From NCBI GenBank assembly GCA_028683595.1, contig JAQUHM010000004.1, positions 1 through 32,222 on the forward strand: a stretch of DNA of 32,222 nt, in the 5' to 3' direction. Below are positions 16,550 to 25,784 of the stretch, piece after piece. Source of the DNA: Geobacteraceae bacterium (GTDB taxonomy: Bacteria > Desulfobacterota > Desulfuromonadia > Geobacterales > Geobacteraceae). Within the stretch, counting starts at the first letter, position 1, and every line of letters starts with the position of its first letter. The translations under genes were made by a program, and so were the position numbers. The notes under the pieces were generated by a model. The model worked only from the letters and a program-made list of their open reading frames with translations, did not search any database and was not told where the DNA came from.

Positions 16550-16882
16550 TTATACTAACTGCGGGCATCTGACCATTTCCCGCGCCCGCCTGATGATCTT
16601 GCTTAGCGTCTGCCCGTCAGCCTGTTTTTCCGCAATATGGGCCTTGCACCCTTGTAGAAGTTCCTCAGCCAGAGTATCCAGAACCAGCCATCGCTCCAGC
16701 GGCATGACCGGCATGCCGTCCACCAGATCGCTCCCCAGCCACTCGGCGATCCCGCCCAAAACCTGTCCTGCCGCCTCCTTGCCACCCGCTGCCTCGGCAC
16801 GGAGAAACCTCTCCGCCCAGTCGGCAATGTCTTCCGCCAGAACAGAAAAGAGATCTTTCGTCTTTCCCCCTTCGCAAACCAT
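16550..16882 (-). CDS. Small acidic protein linked to the ABC-2 exporter, function unknown
   Basis: 110-residue protein, helical and without membrane segments; I do not recognise a family. The start is placed at the ATG at 16882 (AGGAG upstream, within the end of the permease gene). A longer reading from 16966 would overlap the permease by 26 codons and is unlikely. It begins 6 bases beyond the permease stop and is the last gene before the terminator at 16432-16489, so it belongs to the exporter operon. It could be an accessory or regulatory subunit, but nothing in the sequence shows what it does. Confidence 0.65.
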   Translation of the reverse strand: MVCEGGKTKDLFSVLAEDIADWAERFLRAEAAGGKEAAGQVLGGIAEWLGSDLVDGMPVMPLERWLVLDTLAEELLQGCKAHIAEKQADGQTLSKIIRRAREMVRCPQLV

Positions 16883-16887
16883 CTCTC

Positions 16888-17643
16888 CTACTCCTCGATT
16901 TTTCGGTTGAAAACCCAGACGGCAAGAACGAATGACACCGCAGCCGTCACTATCAGGGTAAGGCAAAACTGGGCATCAACGAATCCCCGTAACAGTGCGA
17001 GCCGGGCGCCCTCGAAAATGGCTGTCGTGGGTAATGCCCTGACAAAAGGAAGAACCTTTTCCGGATAGGAAGAAAGTGGGAAGAAGATCCCGGACATGAA
17101 GATCAGAGGTACTATAACCACACCCTGGACCCTGCCGATATTTTCCGGCTTCTCGATGACGGTACCGCAGATGGTGCCGACACAGGAAAAGATCATCGAA
17201 CCGAGGGCGATAAATAGCAGATAGGTAAGAAAATGGGCAAAAGGAAAACGGAACGGAGTAAACAGAAAGATAACACCAGCCACGGCAATCCCTTTAATAG
17301 CCCCGAGGGAAAAACCGGACATGATCTTGCCGATGACGATATCATACACCGTGATGGGCGTGACCCGGTACTCCTCGATAGTCCGCTGCACTTTCCGGTG
17401 GAACCACATGCTCCACGAGCCTTCATCGAAAGCGGCGCTGACTGCCGTCATGGAAATGAGGCCCGGCGCAATAAACTGGGCATAGGGGATTCCATCCACA
17501 TCGGAAATATAGCCCCTGAGTCCCACACCAAAGGCCAGGTAAAGGGTAATGGGATAGGCAATGACCGCCACGAGCTCGGAAAAGACACTCCTGCGCAGTA
17601 CCCACATATCCCTTCCCCAGATGGTAAACGCTCCTCTAAACAT
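16888..17643 (-). CDS. ABC-2 type transporter permease
   Basis: 251-residue integral membrane protein with six predicted segments in the DrrB/NodJ style (for example AVIAYPITLYLAFGVGL, then a long loop with EGSWSMWFHRKVQRTIEEYRVTP, then VVIVPLIFMSGIFFPLSSYP). The phrase FMSGIFFPLSSYP before the last segments is typical of ABC-2 permeases. It would form the membrane pore for the ATPase encoded upstream. GGAG lies 5 bases before the ATG. A 132 bp segment bounded by inverted repeats (17659-17790) separates it from the ATPase gene. The exported substrate is unknown. Confidence 0.92.
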   Translation of the reverse strand: MFRGAFTIWGRDMWVLRRSVFSELVAVIAYPITLYLAFGVGLRGYISDVDGIPYAQFIAPGLISMTAVSAAFDEGSWSMWFHRKVQRTIEEYRVTPITVYDIVIGKIMSGFSLGAIKGIAVAGVIFLFTPFRFPFAHFLTYLLFIALGSMIFSCVGTICGTVIEKPENIGRVQGVVIVPLIFMSGIFFPLSSYPEKVLPFVRALPTTAIFEGARLALLRGFVDAQFCLTLIVTAAVSFVLAVWVFNRKIEE

Positions 17644-17658
17644 AAAAACTCCTCAGCT

Positions 17659-17790
17659 GTTCAATGTTCAACGTTTTTCTTGGTCTCGTTAATATCTGGC
17701 TCCCAGAGGAAGAACGGAACTGCCTATAAACGGTGCAAAACATTGACACCAAGACAATGTTATTTCAGTTTACAACCTTGAACATTGAAC
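17659..17790. repeat. 132 bp segment with 13 bp terminal inverted repeats (MITE-like)
   Basis: GTTCAATGTTCAA (17659-17671) and its exact reverse complement (17778-17790) bound the gap between the ABC ATPase and its permease. An inner CTTGGT/ACCAAG pair is nested within. There is no gene inside. Size and ends resemble a miniature inverted-repeat element, or a large RNA stem-loop in the operon transcript. Confidence 0.6.
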
Positions 17791-17795
17791 CTTCT

Positions 17796-18722
17796 TCACT
17801 CACGCACTTTCCTGCCGGTAAGTTCAAGAAAAACCTCTTCCAGGGAAGGCTCCTGCAGACAGATCTTCTTGATGTCGCTGCTACCGATGCTGTCCATCAA
17901 CGGTTTCAGATACTCTTCTCCCGGCAACGACAGCCGGAAGACCCCACCCCGGCGTTCGAAGGATTCGATAAATGGAAGCGAACGGATAAGCTCCTCGTAG
18001 CGGTCGGTATCAGCCCGGAATTCCAGTTCGTAGATATGGGAATGGGCAAAGGCCTCCTTGAGCTGCTCGGAGGTTCCATCAACCAGGATCCTGCCATGAT
18101 CCATGATCACGATGCGCTCGCAGAGTTCCTCTGCCTCGTCCATATAATGGGTGGTGAGAAAGATGGTCATCTTCGACCGCAGTGACTGGACATAATCCCA
18201 CAGGGCCCGGCGCGATTGGGGGTCGAGACCCGCTGTTGGTTCGTCAAGGAAGAGGACATGCGGGTTATGAACAAGAGCTCGTGCTACCACGAGACGCCGC
18301 TGCATACCGCCTGAGAAGGTGTCGGGAAAATCGTGCTGTCGCCCGGCCAGACCGATAAGCTCAAGCAGTTCGTCGATGCGGGGGTTGAAATCCCGGGGAC
18401 GCATGCCGTGCATGCGGGCATGGAGGGTCAGATTTTCGCGGGCGGTCAGGTAGCGGTCGAGATTGTTTTCCTGGGGGACAACGCCGATGAGTCTGCGTAC
18501 CTCCTTGCCATTCGCCTGGATGTCATTTCCTTCGACCGATGCAGACCCCGAGGTGGGGCGCATAAGGGTTGTCAGGATCTTGATCAAGGTTGTCTTTCCC
18601 GCTCCGTTCGGCCCGAGCAGGCCGAAGATCGTTCCTGAGCGCACCTCCAGGGAAAAGTCGTCCACGGCCCGCAGTCCACCATAAAGTTTGGTAATATTCT
18701 GGATAGAAATTGCATTTTCCAT
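17796..18722 (-). CDS. ABC transporter ATP-binding protein (DrrA/NodI type)
   Basis: 308-residue ATPase that powers the adjacent ABC-2 permease. Walker A is GPNGAGKTT (37-45), the Q loop is VVPQENN, the signature is FSGGMQ (136-141), Walker B is VLFLDE (156-161) followed by PTAGLDPQ, and the switch histidine is in LTTHYMDEAEEL. The C-terminal ~90 residues are the extra domain usual in DrrA-like exporters of drugs or polysaccharide. The start has only a weak ribosome site. It lies 34 bases beyond the stop of the broken sensor kinase, so the three-gene exporter operon may be read through from the kinase cluster. Confidence 0.93.
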   Translation of the reverse strand: MENAISIQNITKLYGGLRAVDDFSLEVRSGTIFGLLGPNGAGKTTLIKILTTLMRPTSGSASVEGNDIQANGKEVRRLIGVVPQENNLDRYLTARENLTLHARMHGMRPRDFNPRIDELLELIGLAGRQHDFPDTFSGGMQRRLVVARALVHNPHVLFLDEPTAGLDPQSRRALWDYVQSLRSKMTIFLTTHYMDEAEELCERIVIMDHGRILVDGTSEQLKEAFAHSHIYELEFRADTDRYEELIRSLPFIESFERRGGVFRLSLPGEEYLKPLMDSIGSSDIKKICLQEPSLEEVFLELTGRKVRE

Positions 18723-18756
18723 AGTTTGGATCCGAATGATCTTTAGCTAAAGGGTA

Positions 18757-20724
18757 TTACGGCAGCGTAAAATAAAAAGTCGCACCCTTGCCGACCTCGC
18801 CTTCGCCCCAAAGCCTGCCACCATGGCCTTCCACGATACGTTTCACCGTGGCGAGCCCTATACCGTGGCCGGAAAACTCCTCCTCGGAATGGAGGCGCTC
18901 AAAGGGTATGAACAGGGCGTCGGCACGCTGCATAGAAAAACCGACACCATTGTCACGGACAAAATAGACCTTCTCTCCTTGCTGATTCTGACAGCCGAAC
19001 TCAATGACTGCCGCTTCAGTTTTCGAGGTATATTTCCAGGCATTAGAAAAAAGATTTTCCAGGGCAATCTTGAGGAGCCGTTTGTCACCATCCACGAAGA
19101 GGTCCGGCTCAATGATGATTTCCACCGACCTTTCGGGCTCCCTCTGCCTCACATCAGCCGCCAAGAGAAACAGCATCGTGCTGAGATCTACTCTTTCCCG
19201 TTGGATCGTGCTTCGGGAAAGGGTGGAAAGCCTGAGAATTCCATCAATCAACCCCTCCATGCGCTTTCCGGCAGACTGAATCCTCTCCAGGTAATAGCGA
19301 CCATTCCCATCGAGGCGATCAGCATACCTAGTGACAAGTTCGCGGGAGAATCCTTCCAGTATCATAAGTGGCGTATGCAGGTCATGGGACACTGAATAAT
19401 TGAAGGCTTCCAGTTCGCGGTTGGCTATTTCCAGTTGAGCAGTCCGTTCAGCAACCCTTTTTTCCAGTTCGGCGTTCAGGAGGCGGATGTCATCTTCCGC
19501 ATGCTTTCGCTTTTCCTCGAGACTGATTGCACCGGCAACTATTCCCAGCAGCTGTTTTTCATCTTCACTGGGGAGATAGTCTTGCTAGTAAACGACGCAG
19601 AGTGTGCCGATATTTACCCCTCCGAAGGAAACCGCTTTGCCGATGTAGGTTTTAAGTTTATAGCGCATGACATTCGGGTCAGTTTGGGCATAGGAGGTCG
19701 AAGGGAGGTCCCTCAGCACCCAGATTTTTTCGGAACTGCCGTTAATCACGTCACTGCAGATATGACCCTCCGGCCTTTCCTTAAGAGGGAAGTCAGGCGG
19801 GGTGTGCCATTGGCCCACCGATTTAAGCCAGTCATTTTCGAGCCGGTTGTAGAGTGCACAACTTGCGTGCAGCTGTTCTCCGCAGAGAGCCACCAGACTC
19901 TTGATATTCTCATCCGCATCGGTACCGAATTCCAGGAGAACCTCGTTTATTTTTGCCAGCCGTTGCTCGGAGCGCTTCCGTTCGGAGATGTCCCGGATAT
20001 GCTCGATGACCAGAACCACGTTTCCGGAATCGTCGAACACCGGATAAGCATGAGCCTCAACGTACCCGATCCTGGGATTGATTTTTTCTAAAAAAACTGT
20101 CTTGCCCGTCCGGAATGCCTCCAGGACATGGCATGGTTCGCATGGCTTGCCCATGCCGGGATAATAGGCATCATAACAGAAGGAGTGTCCTTTGCGCTGT
20201 TCAGGGGTGACATAATCGTAGCCACCATGCCAGTTGCTGTATAGAATCTGCAGATCCCGGTTCTGAACGGAAAGCAGGTCGGGAATTGCATCAAAAATCC
20301 GATGAAGAAGTTCCTCTGACCTGCTCAGGGAATTTTCGATCCTTTTCCTGTCGGTAACATCAACCAGGACTCCGGCAATCCCGGTAGTTTTTCCCCTTTT
20401 ATCCCGCACCGGTTCCACGGACAACTCAAGGAAGAACTCCTCTCCTTGGTGGGAAAGGGATACCTCTTCTTTGATGAGCGTAATACCGCTGAGCGCCCGT
20501 TTCTTCAATTCGGTCAAACGATCAGCGTTTTCCGAAGAAAAGAGCTCATCATCGGTCTTTCCGATAACGTCTTTGCCCTCCATTCCCGGTAATGGATTAC
20601 ATATCCTGGTATAGCATAATTCACTGTTTTGGAAAAAAATGGAGAGCGGGGAATTCCTGATAGGCCGCAGGATCTTCTCCTCTTCTTCCTGAAAGCGGTT
20701 TCTATCAACGTGATGATCTCTCAT
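18757..20724 (-). pseudogene. PAS-PAS-GAF sensor histidine kinase interrupted by an in-frame amber codon
   Basis: Two open stretches on the minus strand, 20724-19585 and 19584-18757, are in the same frame and split only by one TAG at 19587-19585. Joined, they make a 655-codon sensor kinase: PAS about 20-130, a second PAS about 138-255, GAF about 265-410, a coiled linker (about 410-440), the phosphoacceptor H447 in VSHDLHTPL, and a HATPase domain with N box ALENLFSNAWKYT, G1 VRDNGVGF and G2 GHGIGLATV. The TAG falls inside the GAF domain, after GTLCVVY, with DYLPSEDEKQLL continuing the domain. A CAG-to-TAG change would explain it. The product is probably truncated without its kinase part, unless the codon is suppressed or is a sequencing error. 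The second half has no good independent start. Confidence 0.85.
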
Positions 20725-20762
20725 GCCCCCCCCTTTTGAAATAGGGTATCATTTTACCGGCA

Positions 20763-22307
20763 TCAGGCTCCTGACAGTTCCTCCGGAACCATAGGGAACA
20801 AAACAGTAAAGACACTCCCTTTCCCCAGATCGCTCTCGGCCCAAAGCAACCCGCCATGGGCATCCATCACCTTGCGGCAAAAAGCAAGCCCAAGACCGGT
20901 ACCCCTGATCTTTCCTTCTCTGCGGTTTCGAGCCTGTACGAACTTGTCAAATATACTGCCGAGAGCATCCCCGGGAATGCCTATTCCGGTGTCGCTCACA
21001 TCAATCTTGACAAAACTCCCCCTTTCAGGGATCAATTCCGTCTGATACGTTCCGGGCGGGATGCGTTCCCGAATTCCTGTCAGATCTTTTACCACCCCGG
21101 CAGAGAGATTAACCTTTCCACCTTCCTCGGTAAATTTGAACGCATTGCTGAGGAGGTTTCCAAAGAGGCGGCCTACCTTGTTTCGGTCAAGCCGCAGGGG
21201 TGGGAGATCATCCGATATCTCAGCAATAAGAGTAATATCGGAACGTTCGGCAAGGGCGCGGAACGAAGCAAGGGACTTGCGGAGGATTGCTCCCAGGTCC
21301 TCCTCAGTAAAGGCCAGAGCCATTTTCCCGGATTCGAACCGATAGACGTCGAGAAGTGTGTCTATCATTTCCACTATTTCACCGCAACTCTCGGTGGCAG
21401 AGTCCAGATATTCCTTCTGTTCATCGTTAATTGCGCCAAGGCGACTTTCCCGTACCAGGTCGACTGAACCCATAACGGCAGTCAGGGGAGTCTTCAGATC
21501 ATGGGTGAGCATACTGACGAATTCCTCCCTCTCCCGCTCCAGAGCTTTGAGATGAGAAATATCACGGAGTATCTCCACGCTCCCCACCAGCTTGCCTGAG
21601 GCACTAAACAGAGGGGTTGCGCTGGAGAGAACAGGAATAATCCGGTCGCGGGCATGAATCGAATGGCTGACATCAAGACAGGGAGACAGGGTCCGAAGGA
21701 CAACTTTGCAGGGAAGGCGGGCAGGAGGCAGGTCAGAAGGCATGAGATCCTCAATCGGCACTCCGAAGGGAGATTCGAGATCAATAGCGAGGGCATTCGC
21801 TGTTGCCTGGTTAATGCTGATGACACGACCTTCACTATCAGTCGCCACCATCATGTCAGCCATTCCCGCAAGAATTGCCGCCATTTTTTTTCTTTCTTCC
21901 TCCAGCTGATTCTGGAGAAAAAGGTTTTCCTTCCTGGTTTTGTTGAATTCTAGAGCCCTCCCGACTTTTTTTAACAGATCCTCGGCCGAAAAGGGCTTGG
22001 CGATATAATCAAGAGCCCCCTTTTTCATGCTCTCCACAGCAACATCTTCGCTCCCGTGGGCAGTCATCATCACCACCGCCATTTCCTGCAATGCAGGACC
22101 AAGATGCTCAAGAACCTGAATACCATCAAGCTTCGGCAGCTTTATGTCCAGGAGGACAAGGGAGAACTCTTCCCGATGAAGCAACTCAAGGGCCTCTCCT
22201 CCATCCTTTGCACGGATCGTATCGTATCCTGCATCTTCCAGCTGAAGTTTCAGAATCAGCGCAATATCGGACTCATCATCGACGATAAGAATTCTCTCTC
22301 TTGTCAT
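20763..22307 (-). CDS. Hybrid sensor: receiver-PAS-histidine kinase
   Basis: 514-residue soluble signalling protein. An N-terminal receiver (about 5-120) has DDE at 10-12, D54 in VLLDIKLPKLDG and the lysine in YIAKPFS. A PAS domain (about 140-255) follows, then H in FVSMLTHDLKTPL, and a HATPase with N box LFGNLLSNAFKFT, G1 VSDTGIGIP, F box FDKFVQ and G2 GTGLGLAF. The receiver-first layout suggests it takes phosphate from another kinase, probably the membrane kinase encoded just upstream, whose stop overlaps this start by 4 bases (ATGA, 22304-22307). GGGGAG lies 5 bases before the ATG. No DNA-binding output is encoded nearby. Confidence 0.93.
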   Translation of the reverse strand: MTRERILIVDDESDIALILKLQLEDAGYDTIRAKDGGEALELLHREEFSLVLLDIKLPKLDGIQVLEHLGPALQEMAVVMMTAHGSEDVAVESMKKGALDYIAKPFSAEDLLKKVGRALEFNKTRKENLFLQNQLEEERKKMAAILAGMADMMVATDSEGRVISINQATANALAIDLESPFGVPIEDLMPSDLPPARLPCKVVLRTLSPCLDVSHSIHARDRIIPVLSSATPLFSASGKLVGSVEILRDISHLKALEREREEFVSMLTHDLKTPLTAVMGSVDLVRESRLGAINDEQKEYLDSATESCGEIVEMIDTLLDVYRFESGKMALAFTEEDLGAILRKSLASFRALAERSDITLIAEISDDLPPLRLDRNKVGRLFGNLLSNAFKFTEEGGKVNLSAGVVKDLTGIRERIPPGTYQTELIPERGSFVKIDVSDTGIGIPGDALGSIFDKFVQARNRREGKIRGTGLGLAFCRKVMDAHGGLLWAESDLGKGSVFTVLFPMVPEELSGA

Positions 22308-24583
22308 ATATTCTCCCCACAGACATGAACCGTAAAACTAAAGATATTCCCGCCTGCCTTTCCTGCTTGATAGCTGATCCTGCCATGATGCCTCTCAATA
22401 ATTTCCTTGCAGATGGCAAGCCCGAGTCCGGTTCCCCCGAACTCCCTGGCCTGGCCTCCCCGCAGCTGTGGAAATTTCTGGAATAGCATTTCGCGGTCTG
22501 CCCGCTCAATCGTTTTTCCTTCATCTATAACGGATACCTGCATGAAATTTCCATCCCTCTGTGCAGTCACGGTAACTGTCTTTCCCGGAGGTGAAAACTT
22601 GACGGCATTGGAAAGCAGGTTTGTCAAAACCTGGATGAGGCGGTCATGATCTCCCAGAACAGGAACCCCCGCTAGAGCGACCGAGTTTACCAGCTTTACA
22701 TTTTTTTCCCGGGCAAAAGAAGCAAGCTCCTCAAGAGAATAGGCAACAAGGCTGTTTATGGACTCGGGTTTCACATTGAGATCGACCCTGCCGGCTTCAA
22801 TCTTGGATATATCGAGTATATCATTGATCAGGCGGATCAACCTGTCGGTATTCCGGTGACAGACCCTGATCAACTCCCGTTCCGTTTCAGTCAAACCTTC
22901 ACCCTTGCCAAGAATGAGCTGGAGGGATCCTTTCATGGAGGTAAGGGGTGTCTTCAACTCATGGGAAACCGTTGATATGAATTCCGTTTTCATCCGGTCC
23001 ACCTCTTCTTCATGGGTTACGTCACGAATTGACATGACAACACCCGCAAAATCCAGAGATTGATCAAGGAAAGGGGAAAGGGAGACCCGAAGTTTCTTCC
23101 TCCCGACATTCACTTCTTTCTCATTCCCAACCAGCAGGTCTTCGTTTTTCACCTCGCGCATACTCTGCACCAACTGGTGGAATTCTCCCTTCATGTCGAT
23201 GTCTTCCACATGGCGGCCGATCATTTTATAGGGAGCGATTCCAAAAATCCTCTGGGCAGCGGAATTGAACAGGATCACCCGGTTATTTCCATCCGTTACC
23301 ACAATCCCCTCGGCCATACTCGCCAATATTGCTTCAAGCCTGCCTTTTTCCATCTCCAGCTCCGCTGTCCGATCTTTGACATTGGACTCAAGAAGCTCAT
23401 TCATCTCATAGAGACAGCGGTTGAGCATTTCCAGGTCAAAGGTCTTGTGCCTGATCGTTGTGTCTCTCTCGCGGAGTGCGTCGGCCATCTTGTTAAATGA
23501 ATCCGCAAGCATTTCGAATTCACCCGTTGCATCGATAGCCACGCGAAAGTCAAGATTGCCTTCTTCAATGCACTGGACACCCTTGGACAACTCCCTCAGG
23601 GGAGATGCCAACCAGCGTGAAGAAAAATAAGCAATGATGAAAGCAAGTACGGTGGCAAAAATCCCCGAAGCCATGGTGTCGCTGAAATAGTCGCGACGCA
23701 TGGTATTGAAATGCTCTTTCGAAAGGGCTACTGAGAGGGCGCCGATAAACTCTCCCTGTGAGTTCGTGATTGGTTCGAAGGCGGTCTTGTACAGTGTTTT
23801 GCCAAATTTTAATTCTCCACGGTAGGTTTTCCCTTTTTGTAACAACGGGAGAATTTCTTTGGCTGTCGCCGCTGGAATGACAATATCCTCATTCGAACCT
23901 TTAATAAACGTAAGGTTCTTGAGGGCAATGCCGGTTTCAAGATCATGCCCCAAAGCTTCCTGAACTTGGTTGGGAATTATGCTGCTGATATTGACGGGAA
24001 CCGCTGCAACCATGGCTCCGAGCAGCGCACCAGTTTCATCCTGTATCGGATAAGCAACCGCTGCCGCAAGCACGGATTCACCGGGTTGTCCGGAAAAACA
24101 GGACGACTCTCCTTCCCGGCAGAACATGTTGCTGTCGTTCAACTCAAAGGAAAGTACCACCTCTCGCTTCCTGAACGCTGTATTCACAAGGCCTTTCAGC
24201 GCGGATTGGCCGGTTTTGTGATTGTCCAGGCTTGTGATCACTCTTCCTTGCGGATCGGTAAATGAAGCAAAGGTGAGAAAAGGAAGGGTATTTTGAATGC
24301 TTTTCAGAACCCCGAAAAGCTCCTTCGCGTTTCGCTGCTGCAGGTACTTTTTCACATGGGGCCGTGATGAGGGAAAGAGAAGGACGTATCGGAGCTGGTT
24401 CGCCCCGCTAAAAAGCTGATAGCGGATGAAACGGAGATTAGTATCCAGTTCTCGGGCAATTCTGTTTTCAAAGGTATTTTCTATGCTGTGGATGGTAAGG
24501 AAAAGGAGGATTATGTAGGAGACAAGAATGGCCAGCAGGATTGAAAGAAAAAGTTTCACGCGTATGGAAAGGTGAAAATTCAT
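22304..24583 (-). CDS. Membrane sensor histidine kinase (periplasmic sensor-HAMP-PAS)
   Basis: 759-residue membrane kinase. A first membrane segment (about 10-32) and a second (about 308-328) enclose a ~275-residue periplasmic sensor of the double-Cache kind, containing YPIQDETGALLGAMVA and FEPITNSQGEFIGALSVA. HAMP (about 328-380), a coiled coil, a PAS domain (about 420-530), H in TVSHELKTPL, and a HATPase follow, with N box VLTNLLSNAVKFS and G2 GGTGLGLAI. The G1 box reads DEGKTI, so the second glycine of the usual DxGxGI is a threonine; ATP binding or kinase activity may be altered. It overlaps the downstream receiver-kinase gene by 4 bases and likely signals to it. The ribosome site is weak. 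Confidence 0.92.
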   Translation of the reverse strand: MNFHLSIRVKLFLSILLAILVSYIILLFLTIHSIENTFENRIARELDTNLRFIRYQLFSGANQLRYVLLFPSSRPHVKKYLQQRNAKELFGVLKSIQNTLPFLTFASFTDPQGRVITSLDNHKTGQSALKGLVNTAFRKREVVLSFELNDSNMFCREGESSCFSGQPGESVLAAAVAYPIQDETGALLGAMVAAVPVNISSIIPNQVQEALGHDLETGIALKNLTFIKGSNEDIVIPAATAKEILPLLQKGKTYRGELKFGKTLYKTAFEPITNSQGEFIGALSVALSKEHFNTMRRDYFSDTMASGIFATVLAFIIAYFSSRWLASPLRELSKGVQCIEEGNLDFRVAIDATGEFEMLADSFNKMADALRERDTTIRHKTFDLEMLNRCLYEMNELLESNVKDRTAELEMEKGRLEAILASMAEGIVVTDGNNRVILFNSAAQRIFGIAPYKMIGRHVEDIDMKGEFHQLVQSMREVKNEDLLVGNEKEVNVGRKKLRVSLSPFLDQSLDFAGVVMSIRDVTHEEEVDRMKTEFISTVSHELKTPLTSMKGSLQLILGKGEGLTETERELIRVCHRNTDRLIRLINDILDISKIEAGRVDLNVKPESINSLVAYSLEELASFAREKNVKLVNSVALAGVPVLGDHDRLIQVLTNLLSNAVKFSPPGKTVTVTAQRDGNFMQVSVIDEGKTIERADREMLFQKFPQLRGGQAREFGGTGLGLAICKEIIERHHGRISYQAGKAGGNIFSFTVHVCGENI

Positions 24584-24612
24584 GGGTGCCGGCCTTGATG
24601 AAGGGACAGATG

Positions 24613-24656
24613 GTGTCCCATGCGGTTAGTTCGCCGGAATTAGCCGCATAGGACAC
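24613..24656. repeat. Hairpin between gpsA and the membrane kinase
   Basis: Arms GTGTCC-C-ATGCGG and CCGCAT-A-GGACAC pair along 12 bp with one mismatch, around an 18-base loop. It lies upstream of the kinase start and downstream of gpsA. No T tract follows on the minus strand. Confidence 0.5.
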
Positions 24657-24692
24657 TAGGTCCCCTCACCGATAAGTTTTTCCCTGTTGGTT

Positions 24693-25715
24693 TCAACTGT
24701 TTTTCCCGAATTCCATGCCTTCCGCCTTCAGCTCGCGGGTCATCAGGTCCGTCATCGCCTGATGGGGCGATTTATCTTTGTAAAGTACTTGGTATACCTG
24801 TTCGGTTATGGGCATTTCAACGCCGAGCTTTTGAGCCAGGTGGTAGGCTGATTCCGTTGTTTTCACACCCTCGGCCACCATGTGCATCCCGGCAAGTATC
24901 TCGGTAAGTTTCTTCCCTTCACCAAGCTGCATGCCGACCGTTCGGTTCCGCGACAGATCGCCGGTACAGGTAAGCACCAGGTCGCCCATTCCGGCCAAGC
25001 CGGCAAAAGTTGCAGACTGACCTCCCAGTGCCAGCCCCAAGCGGGCTATTTCCGCCAGTCCCCGGGTAATAAGGGCAGCTCTCGGGTTGTAGCCAAGGTT
25101 CATGCCATCGGAAATTCCCGCAGCAATGGCAATAACATTTTTGATGGACCCGCCAAGCTCCACGCCCACCATATCGCTGTTGGTATAAACCCGGAATCGT
25201 GGTGTGGAAAAAATCTCCTGGACTCTTTGGGCAACCGAGGCATCAAGGGATGCAGCAACAACCGCCGTTGGCATTTCAAGCGCCACTTCCCGAGCAAAAC
25301 TGGGACCCGAAAGCACAGAAAAATTGGCATAGAGGGTTGACGGAAGCAGTTCGGCACTTATCTGGGAAATCGTCATAAGGGTATTCAACTCGATCCCTTT
25401 AGCCGCGTTCACCAGCAGAGTTCCCTCAGCAATGTATGGCAGTACGCCCGTTATAACACTACGAAACACCTGGGTTGGAGCGACAAAAAGAATAAGATCC
25501 TTGCCTGTCGCCACCTCTTGCAGTGAATTGGTGAAACGCAAACGGGACGAAAGGCTGATTCCAGGGAGAAAAGTGGCATTTACTCCGGTAGTCGCCATTT
25601 CCTTCACCAGTTCTGCCTCGTAGGCCCAAAGAGTAACATCATGACCTTTTTTAGCGAGCATATCAGCAAGGGTTGTCCCCCAGCTTCCGGCCCCGATGAC
25701 CCCTATGGTACGCAT
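24693..25715 (-). CDS. gpsA: NAD(P)H-dependent glycerol-3-phosphate dehydrogenase
   Basis: 340-residue enzyme that reduces dihydroxyacetone phosphate to sn-glycerol-3-phosphate for phospholipid synthesis in the cytoplasm. The nucleotide-binding motif GVIGAGSWGTTLA is at the N-terminus, FVAPTQVF and NAAKGIE follow, and the catalytic lysine region is GGSIKNVIAIAAGISDG. The start is set at ATG 25715 with GAGGAGG 6-10 bases upstream; an ATG at 25742 would add nine charged residues before the family start. It follows the HEAT-repeat gene by 69 bases on the same strand, in the gyrB-gyrA-HEAT-gpsA order I recall for Geobacter. Confidence 0.96.
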   Translation of the reverse strand: MRTIGVIGAGSWGTTLADMLAKKGHDVTLWAYEAELVKEMATTGVNATFLPGISLSSRLRFTNSLQEVATGKDLILFVAPTQVFRSVITGVLPYIAEGTLLVNAAKGIELNTLMTISQISAELLPSTLYANFSVLSGPSFAREVALEMPTAVVAASLDASVAQRVQEIFSTPRFRVYTNSDMVGVELGGSIKNVIAIAAGISDGMNLGYNPRAALITRGLAEIARLGLALGGQSATFAGLAGMGDLVLTCTGDLSRNRTVGMQLGEGKKLTEILAGMHMVAEGVKTTESAYHLAQKLGVEMPITEQVYQVLYKDKSPHQAMTDLMTRELKAEGMEFGKNS

Positions 25716-25784
25716 ACTTTCCTCCTCTCGCCTTCTCATCATCTTGAAACGGTACCCGTGGTAGTAGCCGTTATTATAGCAGAA

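Noticed and set aside
16883-16966. 28-residue N-terminal extension of the 110-residue protein
   Set aside because: It would overlap the permease coding end; the ATG at 16882 has AGGAG nearby and normal operon spacing.
19585-19587. TAG read as pyrrolysine
   Set aside because: Pyrrolysine is restricted mainly to methylamine methyltransferases, and nothing here suggests its machinery; a point mutation is simpler.
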